From assembly GCA_030789695.1 (NCBI GenBank), contig CM061133.1, positions 97,607,128 through 97,671,127 of the forward strand: a stretch of DNA of 64,000 nt, in the 5' to 3' direction. Each line of letters opens with the position of its first letter. Position 1 is the first letter of the stretch. Source of the stretch: Scilla litardierei. Lineage: Eukaryota; Streptophyta; Magnoliopsida; Asparagales; Asparagaceae. Position numbers and translations under genes: made by a program. The notes under the pieces are model-generated. The model was not told the origin of the DNA. It worked only from the letters and a program-made list of their open reading frames with translations, and ran no database searches. Shown here piece after piece: positions 1-10,145 of the stretch.

Positions 1-415
1 GGGCCGGGGCAGGGCGGGTCACTTCTTACCAAAACCGGGTCGGGCCGGGTCGGGCCGGTTGGGTCAGGTCATTACTATCATCCCTATGAATCCAAAACAA
101 AATTTTTATTTCAAAACTGGGAGAATTGTGATATATTTGGTAATTTGGAATTGGGAATGGGCTCAATTGGGAGAACAGTGAAACAGAGTATGAGTTATGG
201 GTTATGGACAGGCTACATGTCCGCATCAAAATAGGAAGGTTTTTTAGAACTTCTATAGTTTAACGGGACGGGACGGGACGGGACGGGCCGGGCCGGGACG
301 GGACGCATACGAAGCCCAAGCTTGCCCAGACCCGTCTGCGGATCGGGGCGGGCCGGGTCAAAATCGGGTCGGGTCGGGTCGGGCCAGTCGGGTCAGGCCA
401 TTACTGCCATCCCTA
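1..415. repeat. GC-rich repeat with hAT-like terminal motifs
   Basis: This stretch consists of iterated GGGTC/GGGCC/GGGAC words, for example 1-60, 260-305 and 345-400. Two blocks, about 28-86 and 345-415, run in the same direction and both end in a similar word (reverse strand TAGGGATGRYAGTAATG). That word resembles the terminal TAGGGATGGCA motif of plant hAT-type MITEs. I could not define a clean pair of inverted ends or an 8-bp duplication, so the hAT label is an inference. No gene is visible. Confidence 0.45.
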
Positions 416-988
416 GGAGTGTCCTTCCCCGAATTACTCTCCAATCCAAATCTCTTTAGCAAATCCTTGGCATACTGTGTTTGGTGAATGAAGGTTCCGT
501 CCTTCCTTTGCTTTATCTGCAATCCCAAAAAGAAATTGAGCTCACCCATGTGGTTCATTTCAAATTCCTCCTGCATAATCTTAACAAATTCTTCTTCTTG
601 TGAATACCCTTGTGCTACAACCCTTGCTTTGTTTCTTACCACATTCCATCCTCATCGACTTTGTTCCATTACACCCACTTGGTGCCAATGACTTGGTATT
701 CCTTAGGTCTTGGAAACAATTTCTAAACTTGATTTCTTTCAAATTGGACCAATCCTCTTGCATTGCATCTTTCCAAGCTTCATATGCAAAAGCATCTTCA
801 ACTTTCTTTGGTTCAATGTTAGATACAAAATCAACATTAAGCATATGTTTGATTTGAGATTTAGTTCTAACACCATCACTAATACTACCAATCACTTGTG
901 TATGTGGGTGATGTCTAGCTTGTGAATATGCTCTAGGCAATGAACTAGAAGGGTGATCATCAATGTGTGGTTGTGCAACAATGTCATC
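416..988 (-). pseudogene. Fragment of SIRE-type copia pol with the RT core deleted
   Basis: Reverse-strand reading gives an integrase-RT linker (VIGSISDGVRTKSQ, then SNIEPKKVEDAF and EAWKDAMQE), then RT start words (RNKARVVAQGYSQEE). It then jumps directly to late RT words (IMQEEFEMNHMGELNFFLGL, HQTQYAKDLLKRFG). In an intact SIRE-type copia element these two blocks are separated by the catalytic RT core with the YVDD box, which is absent here, so a large internal deletion is visible. The frame changes between about 580 and 640. The fragment runs up to the LTR start at 989, so it was the target into which the SIRE-like element inserted. It is non-functional. Confidence 0.8.
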
Positions 989-1735
989 TGTTGAATATTG
1001 GATACCCCAATGTTGTTTTGACGATAAACAAACATAATTAATTGTAATTAATCACCATATTTTGTAGTTAAGGAAAGAATCATCAATATAGATAAAGTCA
1101 TATCAAATGAAGATGATGACTAGGATCATTGATGCAAGGACATCAATCAATGAAGCATGGTAATCAAGGAGTGAACACAATCAAAGTGTTGGACTCAACA
1201 AGGTCAATGGAAGTCTTCAAAGAATTCAAAAGGAAGTGAAGAGGATTAATATGTAAATATTTCTCTTTCTTTACTTCGTTGTTGAATTAGTATGTTAAGC
1301 CTTGAATAAACTTGATAGAATATCATTCATAACACTTCCAACACTTTAGGTCATATATCATTGAGTCTTATAGGGTTAGAACTTACATAAACTTGAAGTA
1401 GAGCTTCAGCCTACCCAGGCGCCTGGTGGTTGGTCTCTAGATGCCTGGTGGTCATGCATAGTCAGTTCTCCTAAACCCTACCATGTACAGACACCTGAAG
1501 TTCTCATCCCAGACGTCTGCACAAGTGCATCAGATGCCTGTATAATGAACTCCAGACGTCTAAATAATTCTAGTCGAACTTCCGGTATCTCGACCTCTAC
1601 TGTATGACAGAAATCAGACGTCTGAAGTTATGATTCCAGATATCTGCACAATGTTTCAGGTGCCTGGATGATATTCATTAGACGACTGGTTATTTATAAG
1701 TAAAATTTCCAGTAGCTTAAACTCTGTAGTCAGTC
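989..1735 (+). mobile_element. 5' LTR of SIRE-like copia element, first part (split by Copia-1)
   Basis: The LTR starts with TGTTGAATATTGGATACCCC, typical of SIRE-type LTRs. It breaks off at 1735, where Copia-1 begins, and resumes at 9054. From about 1415 onward it carries an irregular array of palindromic words of the type CCAGACGTCTG, CAGATGCCTGG and AGGCGCCT. The two parts together measure about 1.8 kb. I found no second copy of this LTR in the window, so the element has lost its 3' LTR or that LTR lies elsewhere. Confidence 0.75.
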
Positions 1736-2259
1736 TGTAGGATCCCATCATGCGATGATAGAGGATCGAAAGAGAGGAGACTTACGTTAGCGTACGCTTC
1801 GCTATAGTCTCTGAACTTCGCCCTTGGATTCGCCACAACAGTCGGTACTTTGTCACAGAGGATCAAAGCAGCGTTTCACCGTCTAAATCTCTACTTGGAA
1901 GAAGAACTTAATGGAAGGGAGAAGAGGAAAGTAAGTTGCCTTATGCAAACTTATGACATGAAGGATTAGCCTTGAAAGCCATACCCTTGGGTCCTATTTA
2001 TAGGCCTTGGGGGGAGTTATTGTAGGAAATAACTACATATAAGCTTATTAGCCTATATTAGCACTATTCCTTATCCTCTTCCTTATGCACTTATCAAGTG
2101 CCTTGATGCACTTATAAAGTGACTTTTTCCACTTATCGAGTGGTCCTTTTCACACATGAAAAGGTTCCCTTCGCACATGCTTTCATGCACGCGACATCTG
2201 AGGTCCATAGAACCTCATACATCCCCTCATGGATGTATATATGTCGTCCATATCCAACA
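1736..2259 (-). repeat. Copia-1 3' LTR
   Basis: This is a 524-bp LTR with TG...CA ends, nearly identical to 8525-9048. Seen differences include GAGGATC/GAGTATC, AAGCTTATT/AAGATTATT and three or four changes near 2200-2235. It contains a reverse-strand TATA box (CCTATAAATAGG) at 1993-2004. Confidence 0.95.
1993..2004 (-). promoter_or_regulatory. TATA box copy in Copia-1 3' LTR
   Basis: Reverse strand reads CCTATAAATAGG. As the 3' LTR copy, it could drive read-through toward 1735 and the SIRE LTR. Confidence 0.6.
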
Positions 2260-2271
2260 TCTCCCACTCAC
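2260..2271 (-). other. Copia-1 polypurine tract
   Basis: Reverse strand GTGAGTGGGAGA lies directly inside the 3' LTR, the expected place for the plus-strand primer. It is purine-rich with two pyrimidine interruptions. Confidence 0.7.
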
Positions 2272-3273
2272 ACTTGAGAGGATTGTAATGAAACATCTTT
2301 TCCTTTAGTTCTTCTGTTTATCATACTGAGAAATAGATCGTGTGACCGTCATGCGCATAGAGTTCGCTGTTGTGCACGTGTTAGAGATACACAACACTCC
2401 TTGGGATGCAAAGTTGAGTAGATCAACGCATGCTTTACCCTAGATTATTTCTTCACATTTCTTTTACTTTATATTCAACAATTAAATCCCATCTGGATTA
2501 CAATAGGCTGGCCAGCTTTGAATCTCTAAAGTCTAAATGTGAATATAAAATTAATCTTTCTCTTCTTGCGATCCTTTCGATCTTGACTTGACTCGCTTTT
2601 CTAACATGCCCTGCCGGACCGAATTGACCATAGTCCATAAGCAACATGCTAAGACATCGATCACCTAGTCAAATCTAAAGGAACCAATTAGAGTCCATAA
2701 GGGTAAGAAGTTAAGACCCATGTGGTCTTTGGGTCTCACATAATAGTAAACACAATTACTATTCTAACCCAATGGTCAAATGCATACGTAGTATGAATAC
2801 GTATTACAACATCACTCCTTTCCCAGGGAGCGTTGTCTTAATGATGTTGTAAGGATGATGATCAGACACCATAATGTCTGACTTTGAGTCCCTTTTATTA
2901 CTCATTAATTTCCTGGACCCACATCCTGCATAAGACTGATAAGATTTCAAAAATCCTCTTAGATCTTTTGTAAGCATCCATATGATGCAGATCTTTCATA
3001 CGACCATTTTATTTAAGTCATGACTCTAAATCATCCGTCTGATGATTTTGATTTTAAACAGGTCTCATCTTTATCTTATCCGTCTGATAGAATAAAGGCG
3101 GTTGCTCATGTGAGAGAGCCAACCTCAATCTGTCCGACATACTAGAAAATATAGCTGAGATTAAAAGAAATGTATACAAACATTTTCAAGAAACTCATAT
3201 GCAATGTCGAAAAGAACTTATTCTTTTATTAAATTTGATCTTTCATAGACATGGAAATATACATTGATACAAC
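2272..3273 (-). other. Copia-1 non-coding 3' region
   Basis: About 1 kb lies between the RNase H stop and the polypurine tract. I see no protein-coding words in any frame, only short imperfect direct repeats such as CCGTCTGAT words near 3030 and 3078. It is long for a copia 3' untranslated region. Its function is unknown. Confidence 0.6.
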
Positions 3274-4548
3274 TCAGCTCTTACGCAATCCTTGAGATGA
3301 TAAGTGTTTGTAAAACACATCTCTGGGGATCGCCTTCGTAAGCGGATCCGTTATCATCTCATGCGTAGATATGTACCTAATGTCTACTTTCTTGTTCTTA
3401 TCATAGTCTTTTGCAAATTTGTAGCGGATATCAATGTGTTTGGTCTTACAATGGAATTTTGGATCTTTGACATAGGCTATAGATGCTTGACTGTCACTGT
3501 ATATTGGTACATCACCCGAGTCACTTGCATCAATTAGCTTGTCTAAGAACCTCCTAAGCCAAACAGCTTCTTGGACCGCCATGCTAAATGCTACAAATTC
3601 GGCTTCCATAGTTGAAAGCACGATGCAGGATTGCTTCTTGCTACTCCAGGATATTGCACCAGATCCGAGTAGAAAAACATGTCCTGAGGTCGATCGTCGT
3701 TCATCGAGATCACCCGCCCAATCAGCATCAGTGTAGCCTTCGAGCCTCAAGGCATCTCCTTGATAGCATAAAGCATAGTCCGCAGTCCCTTTAAGATACC
3801 GCATTATCCTCTTAACAGCTTTCCAGTTTGCTTGCCCTGGATTGGATTGGTAACGACTTACCATTCCAACGACAAAACAGATGTCCGGTCTTGTACACAT
3901 CATAGCGTACATAAGACTACCAACTTCACTGGAATATGGAACTTTTTCCATAATTTCCTTTTCTTTTTGGTTCTTTGGACACATTTTCAGACATAAATTA
4001 TCGCATTTGCTTATAGGAGTATCAATGGACTTACAGTCCTGCATATTAAAACGTTCTAGAACCTTCTTTATATAAGTCTCTTGTGAAAGAGAAAGAAGTT
4101 TCTTCGAACGATTCCTTGAAATCTTAACTCCAAGGATATATGCGGCTTCTCCCATGTCTTTCATCTCAAATACTGATGAAAGCCAAGCCTTGATATCCAT
4201 CACAAAGCCCTTGTCATTTCTGGCTATTAAAATGTCATCTAGATATAGAGACATAATAACATACTTGCTTTTGATCCTCTTAATATATACACAGTTATCT
4301 TCATCAAGCATGGTAAAACCATTTGATAAGACAACTTCTTGAAATCGTATATACCATTGCCTCGAGGATTGTTTAAGACCATATATGGACTTACGAAGTT
4401 TACCAACCTTATGTTCATTTCCTTCTTTTACAAACCCTGTTGGTTGTTCCATATAGATCTCCTCGTCCAATTCTCCATTGAGAAAGGCAGTCTTTACATC
4501 CATTTGATGTAATTTGAGGTCTAAGCAAGCTACCAAAGCCAGAATCAA
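3274..4548 (-). pseudogene. pol: Copia-1 reverse transcriptase and RNase H
   Basis: This is the C-terminal part of the copia polyprotein, which copies the element RNA into DNA in virus-like particles. Visible RT words are MDVKTAFLNGELDEEIYMEQ, KSIYGLKQSSRQWY and the catalytic box SLYLDDILIA (YxDD intact). RNase H words follow: YTDADWAGDLDERRSTSG, LSTMEAEFVA, YSDSQASI and KHIDIRY, ending near LRKS as usual. The reading frame equals that of 4588-6162. The two are separated only by a stop codon, TAA on the reverse strand at 4588-4590, where related elements have a Glu codon. No internal stop interrupts this part, so RT and RNase H look otherwise complete. Confidence 0.95.
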
Positions 4549-4587
4549 GCGAATCGAGGTAAAACGAACAACAGGTGAGAAGGTCTC

Positions 4588-6162
4588 TTAGTAGTCTATC
4601 CCTTCCTGTTGCGTAAAACCTTTCGCGACAAGGCGAGCTTTATATCTGTCTATAGAACCATCAGCCTTACGCTTGATCTTAAGAACCCATTTGTTCCCAA
4701 TAGCTCTATGTCCTCTGGGCAGGTCAACCAAGTCCCAGACTCGGTTAATTTTCATGGATTCTAATTCCTCCTTCATCGCTTCCATCCATTTGTCTTTTGC
4801 AGGGCATGATACGGCCTGTTTCAAAGTAGCAGGCTCGTCATCATCTTGTAGTAAAGTCACAAAGGTTTGTGGGAATTCATCCTCAAATCTTAGAGGAGCT
4901 AACCTTGTATGACTACTATGTCGCATTTGAGATTCTTCAAGTCCTTGTTGACTCGAAGTTGGATCAATTCTAATATTACTCCCACTTGAAATGTGATTAG
5001 AATTGCTCCCACTTGGATCATTATTCCTATATGGAATAGGATTCACGTCATTCGTATCATCCATTAGTGAAGGTTGAAACGTATTTTCGTCTTCACCAAG
5101 AATTCTCCCACTCGAATGAGGTAATACTTCTTGATCATAAATCTCAAATAGAGATAAGTCCTGACTTATCTCGCCCTGTCTTGGAAACTCATTTTCCAAG
5201 AAAGTAACATCCCTTGACTCAAATTCAATCAATCCTCCATTGTCTTCCTGACCAATGAAAACATAACCTTTGGAGTTTTCTGCGTATCGTATAAAGATAC
5301 ATTTCCTCCCCCTTGGCCCAAGTTTGCCATACTTATGGGAGGAAATATGTGCATAGGATGCACACCCCCAAGGTTTTAAAATGCTTAAGTCAGGAGACCT
5401 TTGGTTCCACAACTCATAAGGAGTGGAGCTAACTGATTTCGAGGGTACGCGGTTCAAGATGAAAGCAGCCGTCAATAATGCATCACCCCATAAGGTGATT
5501 GGCAAGTTAGCTTGCGCCATCATTGAACAGACCATTTCCATTAAAGTCCTATTCCTCCTTTCAGCAACACCATTTTGTTGCGGAGTATAAGTCATAGTTA
5601 TTTGATGAACTATGCCCTTTTCATCACAAAGATCCTTAAAACTTGCTGATTGGTATTCACCGCCTCTATCGGTTCGCAAGACCTTAATCTTGCGATCTAA
5701 TTTATTTTCTACTAAACTCATATAGTTTTTAAACCAGGTTAATGCTTCACTTTTGTGGGATATCAAATAGATATGTCCGAATCGGGTGAAGTCATCAATA
5801 AAAGTGATGAGGTAGGACTTCCCGCGTCTTGTCTTGACATTCATCAGACCACATATGTCCGAATGGATGAGCTGTAATGGAACCTCGGCCCTTGTGCCGG
5901 TTCCAAATGGCTTGCGACAAGATTTCCCTACAAGGTAGTGTTCGCAAGTCGACATTTCGACCTTTGAAACATTGGATAGAAGGCCACGTTTGGCAAGTCT
6001 ATCCATACGTGTTGGTCCAATGTGACCAAGCCTTGCGTGCCAACAAATTACATCAGACTCATAAATCGAAGAATTTGTAACAAGGAAATTTTCATTAAAA
6101 TTTGAGGAATCGTACATCGTATTCAATACAATGAATCCTTTAAAAAACATACCCAGAACCAA
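4588..6162 (-). pseudogene. pol: Copia-1 integrase and start of RT
   Basis: The ORF carries the pre-integrase zinc-binding region (CWHARLGHIG...), then the integrase core with its acidic triad visible in HSDICG, VLRTDRGGEY and NGVAERRNRT. A long linker rich in Ser and Asn follows, then the RT start (WVLKIKRKADGSIDRYKARL). The zinc region should end CxxC but reads CEHY, so the last Cys is replaced by Tyr, which would impair the HHCC finger. A frameshift separates it from the upstream protease frame (overlap 6140-6162). A TAA at 4588-4590 ends the frame in the middle of the usual EGIDY-ETFSPV motif. Confidence 0.93.
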
Positions 6163-6667
6163 TTACAGAATTATTACACGACAAATCCACATTACAATTA
6201 TGAAAGAACCAACTATAACCAAGACCCATTAAGACGACCACAGATATGATATTCCTTCGAATATCCGGAGCGAAGAGAACATCATGAAGTAAGATAGTGC
6301 GGCCGTTGTCCAAGACGAGCTTGCATGTCCCAATGCCTTTCACTTCAACACGTGTGTTGTTTCCTACATATATCCACTTCGTTCCTTGGGGTATCCGGTG
6401 ATACTCCACGAAGGACTGCCTGTCCCTTGCTATGTGGTCGGTGGCACCTGAATCAATTATCCAAAAGGGATTAGATTCTACAAGAAATATTGAACTAGAA
6501 ACACATATGTAACTAGTATTATTACAAGTTACCTTGTCACCTCCATCCGTACATGAACGGGCAAAGTGACCTAACTTGTTGCACTTGAAGCACTTGATCT
6601 TCTTCAAGCCCTTCTTCTTATGCCATTTCTTGTTCCCACCCTTCTGTTTGGGTTTCTTGGTAGACAC
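6140..6667 (-). pseudogene. gag-pro: Copia-1 Gag zinc knuckle and aspartic protease
   Basis: The frame begins with a basic Lys-rich stretch. It continues with a canonical CCHC knuckle (CFKCNKLGHFARSC) that binds element RNA, then the copia protease with its active site intact (WIIDSGATDHIA). It is in the same frame as the upstream gag ORF but separated from it by two stops: TAG at 6779-6781 and TAA at 6728-6730 (reverse strand). The protease merges into the integrase by a frameshift around 6140-6162, near residues GSGYVF. Confidence 0.9.
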
Positions 6668-6778
6668 TGGTTGCTTTTTATGGTGATGAGCAAACTTCGA
6701 GTGATGTTTACGTTTCTTTCCCCTGTGTTAAGAACTAGCAACCATGTGCACTTCTGTACTTGGCTTGGCGGCCGCAAG

Positions 6779-7381
6779 CTACTCTTCCTCTAACTCGAGG
6801 TGCTTAGAAACATCGTTGAAGTTCTTGATGCTGTCATTATGAGTGAGATGCATCTTCATGTTGTCCCATTCAATTGGTAGAGAACATATGACCGCTTGGA
6901 TTTGTTGCTCATCAGTGATCATATGACCTGCATCCTTTAACTCTGAAATAAGATTCGCCATGTGTCGCAGATGCATTCCAATGGAATGATCTGGACGTTT
7001 TTTGTACGAATCGAATTTTATAGTTAAAGAGCGAAGTTTGGTCACCGAGGTGCCACCAAACTTCTCCTCTAGCTTGGACCATATGTCCATAGCTAGGTCA
7101 TATTCTCGGAAGATTCGCATTATGTCGTCGGCCATACTTGACAACAACGTAATGCGAGCAATTTTGTTCTTCCGAGACCAAGCATCGAAAGCTTCCTTGT
7201 CTCTTCTGTGTTGGGCCGTAGTGCCTAACTCAGGTTCAATCATTATGTTCTTTAGAGTTTCGAGCACATCTTGCTCCTCTAGAACATATTGTATCTTCAT
7301 GGACCATAGTTTGTAATTATTGCCGTTGAGTTTTTGACCTTTGTTCAACTCAGCGACGATGTTCTTAGTAGCGGAAGACAT
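6779..7381 (-). pseudogene. gag: Copia-1 Gag capsid region
   Basis: This is the structural protein of the virus-like particle. It starts at MSSATKNIVAELNKG (7381); an in-frame upstream ATG at 7432 adds a 17-residue hydrophobic leader that related proteins lack, so the inner start is preferred. Family words are LNGNNYKLWSMKIQYVLEEQ, DAWSRKNKIARITLLSSM, WSKLEEKFGG and AVICSLPIEWD (UBN2-type copia Gag). It ends at a premature TAG (6779-6781), followed by residues that lead in frame to the CCHC part. Confidence 0.92.
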
Positions 7382-8510
7382 TTTAGTTTTAAAATGCTGC
7401 AGAAGACATAAAAAGAGTTCGATCAAAAACATTGCATAAGTTTTACATTCGATAAGTTACTTTCGAAAATATTGAAGATGTTGCTCTAGAATCGGAAAGG
7501 TCATTACGATCCCAATCACAATCTAGAACAACTTTCAATATTTCCCCATCACTTATCAAACAATAGTACTCTTATAGTACTTGCAGCGGAAAAAAGCGTT
7601 TTTGAAAAAAAAACGTATTTTGAAAACGTATTTTGCAAACGTATTTTGCAAATGTATTTTGCAGCGGAAGGTAGTGGCCTGCCCCGGCCATTGCCGGGGT
7701 CGAGCCGTGGCCGTGCCAAGGCCGGATTCCCCCCGTAGGGATCCAGGCCCTCCCCTCCTGCAGGGGGCTTTGCCTCATGCAACTACCGCCGGCGCGGTAG
7801 GGGCTGGCCATGCAGGTGGCCGGGGCCGAGGCCGTCGGCACCGTAGGGCTCCTCGGCCTGGCCCTGGCCTCGGCCAGGGGCAGCCTGGCCCTGGCCTCGG
7901 CCAGGGCGCCTCTACCCTGGCCTCTGCCAGGGCCGGTCCTAGCCTGGCCCTGGCCGGCCAGGGTGCCTCGGCCTGGCCGAGGCCCTGGCCGGCCGGCCGG
8001 CCTCCTTGGAGTCTGGCCGCACCCCCCCATGGGGGGTGGTCTTGGTTGTTATTGGCCGAAGCCAACCCCTTCCCTAATGGGGAGGGGGTGCATCATGCAC
8101 CAAAGAGATACATGTTCATCTTCTCCGATGAGAAGTTTTGAAACCACCATCTTCTCCGATGAGACACCCGTTCATCGAGAAAGTGGTTATGCTTTAATGG
8201 CCGTGTGCCAAAAAAATAACACACCTTCAAGACCGCAAACTTCATGCTCTACATGAAGAGAGTGCCCATTCCCTATTGAATGGAGGCTCAACATCCATGA
8301 GGAGTGTGAGTTTGGCGAGATGAATAGTCAGTTCTTCCCGTCACGGAGAGTTCCTGCCATATCTGTAATGGCAAAAGACCCTAACGTTAAAAGAACAACT
8401 TTTGCGTTCTCCCCGTCACGATGTGCTCCTACCATATCCATAATGGAAGGAAACTCATTCGTGAAAGAGACAACGTGTCATTCATCGGTGAGACCGGGGC
8501 GAACCCGTGT
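7382..8510 (-). other. Copia-1 5' leader with GC-rich block
   Basis: About 1.1 kb lies between primer site and gag. The segment 7675-8060 is extremely GC-rich and made of interleaved GGCCTGGCC, CTCGGCCAGGGC and GGCCGGCC words, so it is strongly self-complementary and opens long overlapping ORFs on both strands (for example 7581-8141 + and 7572-8030 -). These ORFs look compositional. Near 7610-7665 are four copies of an AAACGTATTTTG-like word. From 8100 to 8480, spaced copies of CTTCTCCGATGAGA-like and TCCCCGTCACG-like words occur. Confidence 0.6.
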
Positions 8511-8523
8511 GGCTTTGATACCA
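8511..8523 (-). other. Copia-1 primer binding site (initiator tRNA-Met type)
   Basis: Reverse strand TGGTATCAAAGCC starts one base inside the 5' LTR. It matches the usual plant copia site TGGTATCAGAGCC except at one base, so minus-strand priming by initiator tRNA-Met is inferred. Confidence 0.88.
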
Positions 8524-8524
8524 A

Positions 8525-9048
8525 TGTAGGATCCCATCATGCGATGATAGAGGATCGAAAGAGAGGAGACTTACGTTAGCGTACGCTTCGCTATAGTCTC
8601 TGAACTTCGCCCTTGGATTCGCCACAACAGTCGGTACTTTGTCACAGAGTATCAAAGCAGCGTTTCACCGTCTAAATCTCTACTTGGAAGAAGAACTTAA
8701 TGGAAGGGAGAAGAGGAAAGTAAGTTGCCTTATGCAAACTTATGGCATGAAGGATTAGCCTTGAAAGCCATACCCTTGGGTCCTATTTATAGGCCTTGGG
8801 GGAAGTTATTGTAGGAAATAACTACATATAAGATTATTAGCCTATATTAGCACTATTCCTTATCCTCTTCCTTATGCACTTATCAAGTGCCTTGATGCAC
8901 TTGTAAAGTGACTTTTTCCACTTATCGAGTGGTCCTTTTCACACATGAAAAGGTTCCCTTCGCACATGCTTTCATGCACGCAACATCTGAGGTCTATAGA
9001 CCCTCATACATCCCCTCATGTGTGTATATATGTCGTCCATATCCAACA
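8525..9048 (-). repeat. Copia-1 5' LTR
   Basis: This 524-bp copy of 1736-2259 ends next to the target duplication CAGTC (9049-9053). It is the promoter-bearing LTR, with reverse-strand TATA box CCTATAAATAGG at 8782-8793. Confidence 0.95.
8782..8793 (-). promoter_or_regulatory. TATA box of the Copia-1 promoter
   Basis: Reverse strand CCTATAAATAGG in the 5' LTR is upstream of the primer site and gag. Transcription would start a few tens of bases further left on the + coordinate scale. Confidence 0.65.
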
Positions 9049-9053
9049 CAGTC

Positions 9054-10117
9054 ATGATTAGGCATCTGAAGTTGTATTACCAGACGTCTGTATAGTTGAT
9101 CAGACGTCTAGATGATATACATCAGACGTCTGGATATTCGGACCAATATTTCCAATAACTCAGTCACTCACTGTTAGTTTCATCTGGCGCCTGATGCCTA
9201 TGAGCCAGATGTCAAGGCAGTGGACCAGGCGTCTGGGAAGTCTTCTTCATACGTCTGCCAAGTGTCTGTTAGACTGTATTTATGACCCAGTCAGAATAGT
9301 ACAGCAAGCGTTTGGGCTGTCTACTTCAGGTGCCTGGTGATTAGGATTTCTACCCGTTAATAGCCATTTCCAGCATTTAATGCTTGGGATTTTTATCTGA
9401 TTTTGGACAGAGTTCGGTGGCTTATTTATATGTCTTTAATGTCTTGACTCGAGAACTTCGTACACACCATTGAATACACTTCCAAGTGATTACAAGTCAT
9501 TAATTCTTCTCTAGAGCATTCAAGAGCATTCAAAGCCATTCAATCTTAAGCTTTAAGTTTCAACTTGTCTCCAAAGCTTTCAAGATAAAGCTTCTAGCAT
9601 TTATTACTAATCATCTTGAGACAAGTAGTAAGTATTCATACTCTCATCAGTTAGAGCACATCACACACACCTTCTTGCCTTATTCTTAAAGGTATTATTC
9701 AAGGCATAGGTCGTGTAAAGTTGTTTCATATTTCGATTCTCTTTTCTCTTTGATATTTGAGGCATACTTTCGGGTTGTAAGGGTGATCCATTCCCTGGTT
9801 GTGGGTAGCGGAAGAAGAAGGTGTATTAGTTTTTACACTTGCCAGGTTTCAGCAAGTGGGTATTAGTGGAACACTAATCACTAGCAGGTTGGCTAGTGGG
9901 TTGCTGGAGTAGGATTCAAGGGAGTCGGGGAGACTCGGTGAATCCGAACCAGGGTAAATCTTGTGTTTGTGTTTGCATTCTTGTGTTGTTGCTCTCTCTT
10001 TTCTATTCCGCGCTAAGGTTGCATAAGGGTTTTATAATTTGGCATAATTTTCTTATTATCATTATAAAACATTATTCACCCCATCTACTATTTCTTCCCA
10101 TAGTTTCAGATCCTACA
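9054..10117 (+). mobile_element. 5' LTR of SIRE-like element, second part
   Basis: This continues 989-1735 after the Copia-1 insertion. The palindromic-word array goes on to about 9360 (CCAGACGTCTG, CAGACGTCTGG, CATCTGGCGCCTG). A TATA-like TTATTTATATG lies near 9421. The end is placed at ...CCTACA (10117), because a primer-site match follows directly. Confidence 0.75.
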
Positions 10118-10119
10118 AT

Positions 10120-10131
10120 TGGTATAAGAGT
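10120..10131 (+). other. Primer binding site of SIRE-like element
   Basis: TGGTATAAGAGT lies two bases after the LTR end and resembles TGGTATCAGAGC (initiator tRNA-Met) with two changes. The site looks decayed. Confidence 0.7.
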
Positions 10132-10145
10132 GAGGTTTTCAAACA

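Larger units (their letters stand above)
1736..9048 (-). mobile_element. Copia-1: complete Ty1/copia LTR retrotransposon, decayed
   Basis: The element is bounded by two 524-bp LTRs (1736-2259 and 8525-9048) and flanked by an exact 5-bp target duplication, CAGTC, at 1731-1735 and 9049-9053. On the reverse strand the order is 5' LTR, primer site, GC-rich leader, gag, CCHC and protease, integrase, RT, RNase H, polypurine tract, 3' LTR. The integrase-before-RT order and the domain words identify Ty1/copia. By eye the LTRs differ at about ten positions. The coding region has three in-frame stops and one frameshift, so the copy is defective. It inserted into the 5' LTR of the SIRE-like element. Confidence 0.95.

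Noticed and set aside
7572..8141. Long overlapping ORFs on both strands in the Copia-1 leader.
   Set aside because: GC-rich repeats leave few stops in all frames, and the predicted proteins are Pro/Arg/Gly/Ala repeats without motifs.
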